Shown in pieces: positions 1-6,857 of a stretch of DNA of 8,348 nucleotides (positions are counted from its first letter, which is position 1; each line of letters opens with the position of its first letter). The position numbers were made by a program, and so were the translations under genes. The notes beneath the pieces were generated by a model. That model did not search any database. It worked only from the letters and a program-made list of their open reading frames with translations, and was not told the DNA's origin. The stretch lies in NCBI GenBank assembly GCA_026785965.1, contig JAJAYY010000088.1:1-8348 (forward strand), read 5' to 3'. The stretch is from Sphingomonas bacterium. GTDB lineage: Bacteria > Pseudomonadota > Alphaproteobacteria > Sphingomonadales > Sphingomonadaceae.

Positions 1-1
1 C

Positions 2-235
2 CTCGCGCGCGCCTAGGGGGTGGTTGATCGGCTGGAGGGGGGGCGCGACGCGACCGGCGGGATCGCCGCCGGGCTCGACGATCTGCCACTGTTCGCCGCG
101 ACCGTTGCCGCCGCCCCCGAGCCGATCCCCGACGCGCTCGCCGAGGCGATTGGCCAGCTCGACCCCGACGCCCTCACCCCGCGCGAAGCATTGGACGCGC
201 TCTACGCGCTCAAGCGGCTGACCAGCGGCGGCTGA
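2..235 (+). CDS. mutS: DNA mismatch repair protein MutS, C-terminal end (partial, in-frame TAG at 14-16)
   Basis: This is the last 77 codons of the MutS frame; the rest lies upstream of the window. MutS binds mismatches and starts methyl-directed repair. Seen: after the TAG, 72 codons run to the TGA at 233-235. They read [13 protein letters not shown], then DLPLF, then [24 protein letters not shown] fits the sliding-clamp binding consensus (QLxLF type), and the last segment matches the MutS C-terminal helix-turn-helix that mediates tetramerisation (E. coli LDPDSLTPRQALEWIYRLK). The four codons before the stop read LARA, which aligns without a gap to the RAR-x-x-L-x-x-LE segment of other MutS proteins, so TAG sits where Arg, Lys or Gln is expected. 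Either the protein is truncated or this is a base-call error; a GTG at 20 could only give a short tail peptide. The frame overlaps glnD by one base. The family call is firm and the intactness is unknown. Confidence 0.85.
14..16 (+). other. In-frame amber codon inside the mutS frame
   Basis: TAG lies in the same frame as the conserved MutS tail that follows it. If real, it would remove the clamp-binding motif and the tetramerisation helices. Only 13 bases precede it, so an upstream frameshift cannot be excluded, although the preceding codons LARA fit the expected MutS sequence in this frame. Confidence 0.6.
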
Positions 236-2955
236 TGCCTGTCCCGCGGTTCGACCTGATTGCCGATCGGCGCGCGATCATCGACCGGCGGGGGCTGGCC
301 GACGCGATCGCCGCGCTGCCCGCCGCCAACCTGCTTCCCGCGGCGACCGACTTGCTGCGTCGCGCGCTAGCTGCGGGGCGCGAGGACATTGCCCGGCGGC
401 TCACCCGAAATCCCAATCGCGGCCGCTCGGCCGCCGCCGCCACTGCCTTCCTCCACGACCAGCTCGTTCGTTTGGCGTTCGATCTTGTCACTCAGCGGCT
501 CTACCCCAATCCCAACCCGACCAAAGGCGAGCGCGTGGCGCTGCTCGGGCTCGGCGGCACCGGGCGCGGCGAGATGGCGCCGTATAGCGACCTCGATTTG
601 ATGCTGCTGGTCGGGCGCCGCGATGCGCCATGGTGCGAGCAGGTTGCCGAGGCTTTGCTTTACCTGCTGTGGGATTTGAAATTGAAGGTCGGCCAGTCGG
701 TCCGCACGGTCGATGAAGTCGTCGCGGTGACCCGCGCCGACATGACCGCGCGAACGGCGATGCCCGAAGCGCGCTGGCTGTGGGGCGACGAAGCGCTCGC
801 CGGCGACGCGATCCGCCGCTTCCGCGCCGAAGTCGTCGCCGGCACGACCCGCGATTATGTCGCCGCCAAGCTCGCCGAGCGCGACGAACGTCACTGCCGC
901 ATGGGCGACAGCCGCTATGTCGTCGAACCCAACGTCAAGGACGGCAAGGGCGGTCTTCGCGACCTGCACACTTTATATTGGATTGGCCAATATGCACTCG
1001 GGGTCGAGCGCCCCGCAGACCTCGTCGACAAGGGGCTGTTCACCGCCGCGGAATATCGCCGCTTCGAGCGCGCCGAACGCTTTTTCTGGGCGGTGCGCTG
1101 CCACCTTCACCTCGCCGCCGGGCGGCCCGAAGAGCGGCTTGGGTTCGACATGCAGCGGACCATCGCGACGGCGATGCGCTACGCCGACCGCCCGGGCAAA
1201 TCAGCGGTCGAGCGGTTCATGCAATTCTATTTTCTCAACGCCAAGACGGTCGGCGACCTGACTGGTCTGTTCCTCGCCCAGCTCGACGAGCAGTTGGGCG
1301 AAAAGGGCCGCCGCTTCGCGCTGCCGACGCTGCGCCGCCGCCCCAAGCGGCTCGCCGGCTTCACGCTCGACCGCGGACGGCTGTCGATCCCCGGCGACGA
1401 CTGGTTCGCTGGCGATCCGGTGCGGCTGATCGAATTGTTCGCGCTCGCGGTGAGCGAGGGGATCGAGATCCATCCGACCGCGATGCGCGCCGCCGCGCGC
1501 GACGCGCGGCTGGTCGACGCCGCGCGTGACGATCCGCGCGCCAATGCCTTGTTCATGGACGTGCTGACCAATGTCGAGCGCCCCGACCTAGTGCTGCGAT
1601 GGATGAACGAAGCCGGGGTGTTCGGGCGCTTCATCCCCGACTTCGGCCGGATCGTCGCGCAGATGCAGTTCGACATGTACCACCATTATACCGTCGATGA
1701 GCATTCGATCCGCGCCATCGGCCTGCTCGCCGCGATCGAGCGCGGCGAACTCGCCGACGACCATCCGCTGTCGACCGCTTTGTTCCGCCAGATCGCGTCG
1801 CGCCGGGCGCTATATGTCGCGGTGCTGCTCCACGACATCGCCAAGGGCCGGGGCGGCGACCACAGCGAGCTTGGCGAGCAGATCGCGCTCCAGCTTGGGC
1901 CGCGGCTCGGGCTCGATTCGGCCGAGACCGAGACCGTCGCCTGGCTCGTTCGCCACCATTTGCTGCTGTCGAACACCGCATTTCGCCGCGACCTCGCCGA
2001 TCCCAAGACGATCGATGATCTGGTCCGCACGGTGCAAAGTCCCGAACGGTTGCGGCTGCTGCTGATCCTCACCGTGGTCGACATTCGCGCTGTCGGCCCG
2101 ACCACCTGGACCGAATGGAAGCGGCAATTGCTGCGCACCTTGTTCGACGCCGCCGAGGAGCGACTGCGGCTTGGCCACAAGCAGCGCGGACGGAGCGAGC
2201 AGGTCGCCGCGCGGCACGACACGCTCGCGCTCGAACTGGGCTGGACAAGGGGCGCCGCACGGGCCCATGCGCGGCGCCTGCCAGACAGCTATTGGCTCGC
2301 CGAACCGCCCGAGTGGCAGCTTGGCAATGCGCGTCAGATTGCCGCCGCCGAATCGCGCATCGGCGACCCCGTCCCGTCGATCCATGCCGAGCCCGACCCG
2401 GCCTCTGGCGCGACCCGCCTATCGGTCTTCGCGCCCGATCGCCCGGGGCTGTTCTACCGTATCGTGGCCGGCTTGGCCGCCGCCGGGGCGTCGGTGGTCG
2501 ACGCGCGTATCCACACCACCCGCGACGGCATGGCGCTCGACAATCTGCTGGTCACCGACGCGCGAGGCAAGGACTATGCCGACCCGCGCCATCGCGCGCG
2601 GCTGGTCAAGCAAGTCGCTTCTTCGCTCGCCGGTGACGCTCCCGCGCCGCCCGCTTCGCCGCCGCTATCAAGCCGCGAAGAAGCATTTTCGGTCGCCCCA
2701 TCGGTGCTGATCGCCGACAAGGCCTCGACCCGCACCACGGTGATCGAGGTCAACGCGCGCGACCGCGTCGGGCTGCTGGCGAGCCTCGCTTATGCCATCC
2801 ACACCGCCGGGCACATGCTCCATTCGGCGCATATCGCAACCTATGGCGAGCGCGCGGTCGACGTGTTCTACGTCACCCGCGCCGACGGCAAGAAGCTCGA
2901 TGCGCGCGAAGTCGATGCGCTGCGCCACACCTTGATTGCCGCCGTCGCGCGATAG
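235..2955 (+). CDS. glnD: Bifunctional [protein-PII] uridylyltransferase / uridylyl-removing enzyme
   Basis: GlnD is the cytoplasmic glutamine sensor. It uridylylates PII proteins when glutamine is low and removes UMP when it is high, controlling nitrogen assimilation. The 906 residues match the family length. Domains in order: a nucleotidyltransferase with GLGGTGRGEMAPYSDLD at about 105-121, whose likely metal-binding Asp residues are D119 and D121; the GlnD linker with NVKDGKGGLRDLH; an HD hydrolase domain with H483/H484, H490, the HD pair H533-D534, H543, H574/H575 and D616; then two ACT domains (about 727-800 and 834-906), with DRPGLF and DRVGLL loops of the glutamine-sensing type. All catalytic motifs appear present. 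The usual GGYGR is GGTGR here. The ATG at 235 overlaps the mutS stop (TGATG), implying translational coupling. No PII, glutamine synthetase or ammonium-transport gene lies in the window. The identification is very secure. Confidence 0.97.
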   Translation: MPVPRFDLIADRRAIIDRRGLADAIAALPAANLLPAATDLLRRALAAGREDIARRLTRNPNRGRSAAAATAFLHDQLVRLAFDLVTQRLYPNPNPTKGERVALLGLGGTGRGEMAPYSDLDLMLLVGRRDAPWCEQVAEALLYLLWDLKLKVGQSVRTVDEVVAVTRADMTARTAMPEARWLWGDEALAGDAIRRFRAEVVAGTTRDYVAAKLAERDERHCRMGDSRYVVEPNVKDGKGGLRDLHTLYWIGQYALGVERPADLVDKGLFTAAEYRRFERAERFFWAVRCHLHLAAGRPEERLGFDMQRTIATAMRYADRPGKSAVERFMQFYFLNAKTVGDLTGLFLAQLDEQLGEKGRRFALPTLRRRPKRLAGFTLDRGRLSIPGDDWFAGDPVRLIELFALAVSEGIEIHPTAMRAAARDARLVDAARDDPRANALFMDVLTNVERPDLVLRWMNEAGVFGRFIPDFGRIVAQMQFDMYHHYTVDEHSIRAIGLLAAIERGELADDHPLSTALFRQIASRRALYVAVLLHDIAKGRGGDHSELGEQIALQLGPRLGLDSAETETVAWLVRHHLLLSNTAFRRDLADPKTIDDLVRTVQSPERLRLLLILTVVDIRAVGPTTWTEWKRQLLRTLFDAAEERLRLGHKQRGRSEQVAARHDTLALELGWTRGAARAHARRLPDSYWLAEPPEWQLGNARQIAAAESRIGDPVPSIHAEPDPASGATRLSVFAPDRPGLFYRIVAGLAAAGASVVDARIHTTRDGMALDNLLVTDARGKDYADPRHRARLVKQVASSLAGDAPAPPASPPLSSREEAFSVAPSVLIADKASTRTTVIEVNARDRVGLLASLAYAIHTAGHMLHSAHIATYGERAVDVFYVTRADGKKLDAREVDALRHTLIAAVAR

Positions 2956-2960
2956 AAAAC

Positions 2961-2984
2961 GGGCCCCGCCAACCGGCGAGGCCC
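2961..2984. terminator. Probable bidirectional terminator between convergent glnD and the receptor gene
   Basis: A 10-bp stem (GGGCCCCGCC against GGCGAGGCCC, one internal mismatch) closes on an AACC tetraloop. It begins 6 bases after the glnD stop. On the minus strand it is followed by GTTTTC, a fair U-tract for the receptor transcript. On the plus strand the tail TGTCTCTAATTT is weaker. The convergent gene layout supports a shared terminator. Confidence 0.8.
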
Positions 2985-3008
2985 TGTCTCTAATTTGACC
3001 GTGGCGGA

Positions 3009-5966
3009 TCAGCCGCGCTCGGGCGCCGGAGCCGGCGGCACCACGACCGGAGCCGGCGGGGTCGGGCACATTGCGTCGGCCGCGATCATGCTGCCGTCGT
3101 AGCAGGTCTGCATCGCCGGCGGCGGCGGCGGAGCGGGCGGCGCAACATATTCCGGCGCCACTGCGCGCGGCGGCGAGAACTTGGTCCGCACCGTCAGGCC
3201 GTAGGTCCGCGGCTCGGCCAGGAAGGCCGAGAAGATCTGGCGCCCGCCGGGATAAGACGGATCGGTGAACGGAGCGGTCCCCGCACCTTCCTGGAACGGC
3301 GAGTTGAAGGCGACCTGCGAATAGTCCTGATTGAACAAATTCTGCGCCCACAATTCGATCGCCCACCGCTCTTCGGGGCCGCGCAGCCCGATCCGGCCGT
3401 TGACCACGGTGAAGCTGTCCTGCGCCTTTTGCGGGAACAGATCCGATCCCGAATTGTAGCCCTTGGTGTAGCGGGCATCGATATAGAACAGGGCCGACAG
3501 CCCACTCCCGCCGATTGCCGGCGTGTAAGCAATCGCGCCGGTCGCAACCCGCGCCGGGGCGTTGGACAGACGCTCACCCGGAAGGCGGCGAAGTGCGGAG
3601 CTGAGCGGGGCACCATCGTCGGTACCAACCAGATCCTTATTATATCTGGTGTTCGAGAACGTCAGGCCGGCATTGACCCGCAATTCGCGCATCAGGCGAG
3701 CCGACGCCTCAAGTTCGAGGCCCTGCGAGCGAACGCCCCAAGTCACGTCATCCTTGGCGCAGACACCCGTGCTGTCCGCACCGAGCGGGTTGGTCGGGCT
3801 CACCGGCGTGTAATTGCTCGTCGCGGTCGGGAACTTGGACTGATCGCGATCAGCGCCGCCGAGGCTCTTCGAACAACCATTGATATTCTGAACCAAGAAC
3901 ACCGAACCATCGAACGTATTGAGCTGGAAGTTGCTGAAATATTGGCGGAACAAAGCGGCACTGAAAGTGAAAATGCCGAGCGTGGCCTTGGTGCCGAGTT
4001 CATAAGCGTCGACCAGTTCAGGATCGAACTGGAGCCGCCCAACCAGGGCCTGCGCGCCACCCGCAGAGGCAAATGTGCCGATCGGTCTTTTCAGCCCCGA
4101 CTTGTCGAGGTTGAAGCCACCTGCCTTGTAGCCGCGCGAGAAGCTGCCGTAGAACAGCAGATCATCATTGGGCTTGTATGACAGGACGCCGGTGCCGGTG
4201 AACTTATGCTCCGAACGCTTGTCGTTGATGCTGACGCCGTTGAGTTCCGAAGTCGAGTTGCCGAAGCAACCAAGTCCGATGATCGCCCGGGCCGTTGGCG
4301 CCAACCCCGGGTTCGCGAGGAATGGCGCGAGTGCGACATTATTGTTGAAGCAGACCGTGTTGTTGTTGCCGAACGTGGCATCGAACCGCTTGCGCTCATT
4401 GGTGTAGCGAACGCCGATCGTGGCATCCAATTTGTCGGTGATGTGGATGATGTTGTGCGTGAACAAAGCGAAGTTGCGGCTGGTCTGCTTGTAAATGTCC
4501 TGCGTGCTGCCGAGGTTGCGCAGGCTGTCGAGCCGGTCGATTGCGGCGTAGATCGCCGGGCTGGCAAGGCCGAATGCTGCTGGACGGGCGGCGAGGCACC
4601 CTGGTGCCGTCGGGTTGTACAAGGGAGCAAGCGCGCTGCCGCTGACCAAACGACAGGTCGCGAAACGACCATAGTCGCCGCCGAAGCGAATATTGTCGGT
4701 AACCGTCAACTTCTCGTTGGCGTAATAGCCGCCGACCAACCAGTCGAGGCGATCGTTGAGCGCCGACCCCTGGAGGCGCAGCTCCTGGCTGAACGTCTTG
4801 AACTGGCGAAAGGCATTGTCGTCGTCGGGGCGATAGAGGATATCGACCGTGCTATAATCCAAGTCACCGCCCTGCGAGGCCTTGTAGCCGCGATAGGCGG
4901 TGATCGAGGTCAGCTTGGCGCCGCCGAGATTGTAATTGATTTCGGCTGACAGGCCGCCATCGCGGGTCTGGCCCTTGTAACCGCGCCCGCGCGTGACCGA
5001 GACGTTGCGGCTGAACGGATCCTGGAAGGCGTTGAGATCTTGCCCGAGATCGCGCAGCACCCGAACGATGTTGTTCTGCGCCGGATCGTTGAGCCCGCCG
5101 ATCTGATCGTTGATCTCATTGTTGACGTAGACCGCCGCGCAGCATTTTTCGTCGCGGTTGGTGTAATCGCCGATCAGGCGGATGCTGAGGTCGCTGTTGG
5201 GCTCAAACAGCAATTGAGCGCGCGTGAACAAGCGGTCGCGATCGTTGATGTCGGTGCCGTTGTTGACGTCCTCGTAAAAGCCATCGCGCTTGACCAGCAC
5301 GCTGTCGAGGCGGAACGCCAGCGTTTCGGTGATCGGCCCGGTGATCCCCGCGCCGAGGCGGCGATAATCATAATTGCCGATCGACGCTTCGCCATAGCCG
5401 CCCCACACGAATGACGGCTTCTTGGAAATGATGTTGATCAGGCCGGCCGATGCGTTGCGGCCGAACAGGGTTCCCTGCGGTCCGCGCAGCACTTCGATCC
5501 GGTCAAGCTCGCCCAATTCGTTGAGGCCGATGCCCGAACGCGAGCGATAGACGCCGTCGATGAACACCGCGACCGAGCTTTCGAGGCCGGGGTTGTCGCC
5601 GACCGTGCCGATGCCGCGGATGCGGACCGAGCCATTGGCTTCGGACCCGGTTGAGGAAACCAGCAACGACGGCGCGAGCTGGTTGAGCTGGCGAATGTCG
5701 CTGGCACCCGAATTCTGCATCGCCTCGGCGGTCACCGCGGTGACCGCGATCGGAACGTCCTGCAGCGCCTGGAGGCGGCCCTGCGCGGTCACGACGATGG
5801 TTTCAGGATCATCGCTGACCGAGGCGGCCTCGACCGGCGACTCGGTTGGCGGCGTCGCCGCTTGCGACGGGGTCGGATTGTCGGTGGTGGCGTCGGCTTG
5901 CTGCGCAAACGCGGGCGTGGAAAGCGCAAAGAGACCGGCCGAAAGCAGCCAAACGGACTTACGCAT
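3009..5966 (-). CDS. TonB-dependent outer-membrane receptor with proline-rich C-terminal tail
   Basis: This is an outer-membrane beta-barrel importer, energised by TonB-ExbB-ExbD, of 985 residues. Starting at the ATG at 5966 gives a clean signal peptide (MRKSVWLLSAGLFALSTPAFA, cleavage after A21) and a Shine-Dalgarno site 7 bases upstream. The frame stays open to 6017, but that start would put 17 charged residues ahead of the signal. After a low-complexity linker comes a TonB-box-like ETIVVTA (55-61), then the plug (about 68-183) with VRIRGIG and LRGPQGTLFGRNASAG. There is no N-terminal STN domain, so it is probably not a transcriptional signaller. The barrel ends at F930 in YGLTVRTKF, where such proteins usually stop. 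A further 55 residues follow, rich in Pro and Ala and holding CYDGSMIAADAMC. Eight other cysteines occur as four local pairs. No siderophore, sugar or vitamin gene is adjacent, so the substrate is unknown. Confidence 0.95.
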   Translation of the reverse strand: MRKSVWLLSAGLFALSTPAFAQQADATTDNPTPSQAATPPTESPVEAASVSDDPETIVVTAQGRLQALQDVPIAVTAVTAEAMQNSGASDIRQLNQLAPSLLVSSTGSEANGSVRIRGIGTVGDNPGLESSVAVFIDGVYRSRSGIGLNELGELDRIEVLRGPQGTLFGRNASAGLINIISKKPSFVWGGYGEASIGNYDYRRLGAGITGPITETLAFRLDSVLVKRDGFYEDVNNGTDINDRDRLFTRAQLLFEPNSDLSIRLIGDYTNRDEKCCAAVYVNNEINDQIGGLNDPAQNNIVRVLRDLGQDLNAFQDPFSRNVSVTRGRGYKGQTRDGGLSAEINYNLGGAKLTSITAYRGYKASQGGDLDYSTVDILYRPDDDNAFRQFKTFSQELRLQGSALNDRLDWLVGGYYANEKLTVTDNIRFGGDYGRFATCRLVSGSALAPLYNPTAPGCLAARPAAFGLASPAIYAAIDRLDSLRNLGSTQDIYKQTSRNFALFTHNIIHITDKLDATIGVRYTNERKRFDATFGNNNTVCFNNNVALAPFLANPGLAPTARAIIGLGCFGNSTSELNGVSINDKRSEHKFTGTGVLSYKPNDDLLFYGSFSRGYKAGGFNLDKSGLKRPIGTFASAGGAQALVGRLQFDPELVDAYELGTKATLGIFTFSAALFRQYFSNFQLNTFDGSVFLVQNINGCSKSLGGADRDQSKFPTATSNYTPVSPTNPLGADSTGVCAKDDVTWGVRSQGLELEASARLMRELRVNAGLTFSNTRYNKDLVGTDDGAPLSSALRRLPGERLSNAPARVATGAIAYTPAIGGSGLSALFYIDARYTKGYNSGSDLFPQKAQDSFTVVNGRIGLRGPEERWAIELWAQNLFNQDYSQVAFNSPFQEGAGTAPFTDPSYPGGRQIFSAFLAEPRTYGLTVRTKFSPPRAVAPEYVAPPAPPPPPAMQTCYDGSMIAADAMCPTPPAPVVVPPAPAPERG

Positions 5967-5973
5967 GATGATT

Positions 5974-5980
5974 CTCCCCC
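5974..5980 (-). promoter_or_regulatory. Shine-Dalgarno site of the TonB-dependent receptor
   Basis: GGGGGAG on the minus strand lies 7 bases before the ATG at 5966. It decides the start, because the upstream in-frame start at 6017 would lie before this site. Confidence 0.8.
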
Positions 5981-6073
5981 AAAGGATATTTGTTCTTGTT
6001 GGGAGCGAATTAATCACAAGCGAGAGGGACGGGGAAGCGAATGCCGCCTTTTGTTCCCGCGAATCACAGGGCT

Positions 6074-6091
6074 TGCGACAGAAATGTCACA
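6074..6091. promoter_or_regulatory. 18-bp imperfect dyad, possible operator upstream of the receptor gene
   Basis: TGCGACA, spacer GAAA, TGTCACA: two 7-base arms with one mismatch, 107 bases upstream of the receptor ATG. Read on the minus strand it contains CTGTCGC, close to a PhoB half-site (CTGTCAT/C), but the partner half-site 11 bases away matches poorly. It is too short and AT-poor to be a terminator. A regulator site is plausible; which regulator is unknown. Confidence 0.35.
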
Positions 6092-6109
6092 TGGTGCAGC
6101 GCAATAGAA

Positions 6110-6146
6110 TCGAGCGGCGAATTCCGTAACGGAAAGCGCCGCTCGA
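6110..6146 (-). terminator. Probable infC transcription terminator (long hairpin)
   Basis: TCGAGCGGCG (6110-6119) pairs perfectly with CGCCGCTCGA (6137-6146). After a 2x2 mismatch, an inner TTCCG/CGGAA stem pairs around a TAA triloop. It lies 55 bases beyond the infC stop, in the direction of its transcription. The following minus-strand sequence TTCTATTGCG is only a weak U-tract, so termination may be inefficient or this may be a 3' stabilising structure. It also isolates the receptor gene from infC transcription. Confidence 0.6.
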
Positions 6147-6201
6147 ACGAACCTGTTTGGTAACCGAAATTACGCGCGTTTGGCGTGCCCGGGCCCGCGC
6201 C

Positions 6202-6747
6202 TTACTTGGGAGCGATGACCATCAGCATCTGGCGGCCTTCCATGCGCGGATGCTGTTCGACCTTGGCCGCCTTTTCGGTGTCCGCTGCGACCCGTTGGAG
6301 CACAGCCATGCCGAGCTGGTTGTGCGCCATCTCGCGCCCGCGGAAGCGCAAGGTCAACTTGACCTTGTCGCCTTCCTCGAGGAATTCGAACACCTTGCGC
6401 ATCTTCACGTCATAATCGTGATCGTCGATGTTGGGACGCATCTTGATCTCTTTGATCTCCTGCGTCTTCTGGCGCTTGCGCTGCTCGTTGGCCTTTTTCT
6501 GGGCTTCATATTTGAAGCGGCCGATATCGAGGAATTTGGCGACGGGGGGATCGGCACCAGGGCTGATCTCGACCAGGTCGAGGCCGACTCCGGCGGCCTG
6601 CTCGATCGCCTCCTTGGTATACATCACGCCCAGATTCTCGCCATTCTCGTCGATCACGCGCACCTTGGGCACGTTGATGAACTGATTATAGCGGGGGCCG
6701 GTAAAGGCCGGCGGCGACATCGAACGGCGCTGATTGGGCGGTGGTAT
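6202..6747 (-). CDS. infC: Translation initiation factor IF-3 (probable AUA start)
   Basis: IF-3 binds the 30S subunit, prevents premature joining of 50S and enforces correct start-codon and initiator-tRNA choice. With the ATA start at 6747 the protein is 181 residues, close to E. coli IF-3 at 180. The N domain (about 18-80) contains [16 protein letters not shown] and [21 protein letters not shown] basic helical linker follows ([16 protein letters not shown], 79-94). The C domain (about 95-181) holds [21 protein letters not shown] and [12 protein letters not shown]. The start was chosen because GGAG lies 8 bases before ATA but 35 bases before the first ATG (6720), which would give 172 residues. 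A non-AUG infC start that IF-3 itself discriminates against is the known basis of autoregulation in E. coli (AUU). It lies downstream of thrS, as in many bacteria; rpmI and rplT do not follow. The family is certain and the start is inferred. Confidence 0.95.
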   Translation of the reverse strand: MPPPNQRRSMSPPAFTGPRYNQFINVPKVRVIDENGENLGVMYTKEAIEQAAGVGLDLVEISPGADPPVAKFLDIGRFKYEAQKKANEQRKRQKTQEIKEIKMRPNIDDHDYDVKMRKVFEFLEEGDKVKLTLRFRGREMAHNQLGMAVLQRVAADTEKAAKVEQHPRMEGRQMLMVIAPK

Positions 6748-6754
6748 AGCGTAG

Positions 6755-6760
6755 TCTCCA
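6755..6760 (-). promoter_or_regulatory. Shine-Dalgarno site of infC that points to an AUA start
   Basis: TGGAGA on the minus strand, with its GGAG core at 6756-6759. Eight bases separate GGAG from the ATA codon at 6745-6747. No comparable purine run precedes the ATG at 6718-6720, where the nearby sequence is CACCGCCCAATCAGCGC. Confidence 0.65.
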
Positions 6761-6790
6761 AGAATCGTTGGTTGAGAGGCGCGAGGTAGG

Positions 6791-6827
6791 CGCTTCCCTT
6801 GCGGATGAAAAGGCCGGGAAGGAAGCG
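6791..6827. repeat. Inverted repeat in the infC leader with two alternative pairings
   Basis: CGCTTCC (6791-6797) is the exact reverse complement of GGAAGCG (6821-6827). The overlapping CTTCCC (6793-6798) can instead pair with GGGAAG (6816-6821). The two pairings share one arm and exclude each other. They lie 44-80 bases upstream of the proposed infC start on its transcript. A regulatory role is only inference. Confidence 0.4.
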
Positions 6828-6838
6828 AGTTCCATTTT

Positions 6839-6857
6839 GCCGCCGCATTGTGGCGGC
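6839..6857. repeat. GC-only hairpin just after thrS
   Basis: GCCGCC and GGCGGC arms enclose a 7-base loop, 31 bases past the thrS stop. On the minus strand it is followed by AAAATGG rather than a U-tract, so it does not look like an intrinsic terminator. It may be an RNA-processing or stability element between thrS and infC, or chance in GC-rich DNA. Confidence 0.4.

Noticed and set aside
37..43. G7 tract as a phase-variation or frameshift site in mutS
   Set aside because: The MutS frame reads correctly through it ([10 protein letters not shown]), so no shift is evident, though the tract is a reason to check the reads.
780..1529. Long Arg/Pro-rich frame inside glnD (also 2115-2636 and 2171-2710)
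   Set aside because: The composition (Arg, Ala and Pro runs) is that of an out-of-frame shadow, and the glnD frame covers the same bases with conserved motifs.
3429..4181. 250-codon open frame on the plus strand across the receptor gene (similarly 4206-4949 and 5560-6129)
   Set aside because: They are antisense to a clear TonB-dependent receptor, show no recognisable domain, and are the usual open antisense frames of high-GC coding DNA.
5967..6017. Extension of the receptor start to 6017
   Set aside because: It would place 17 polar and charged residues ahead of an otherwise perfect signal peptide and leave the SD at 5974-5980 inside the gene.
5981..6025. A sigma-70-like promoter for the receptor (TTGTGA with an AT-rich stretch downstream)
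   Set aside because: No hexamer near the right spacing resembles a -10 element well enough to annotate.
6157..6789. 210-codon plus-strand frame opposite infC, and 6886-7515 opposite thrS
   Set aside because: Both are antisense to secure genes with recognisable motifs and have no start signals or family resemblance.
6839..6857. Intrinsic terminator after thrS
   Set aside because: The hairpin is followed on the thrS strand by AAAATGG and not by a run of U, so read-through into infC is more likely.
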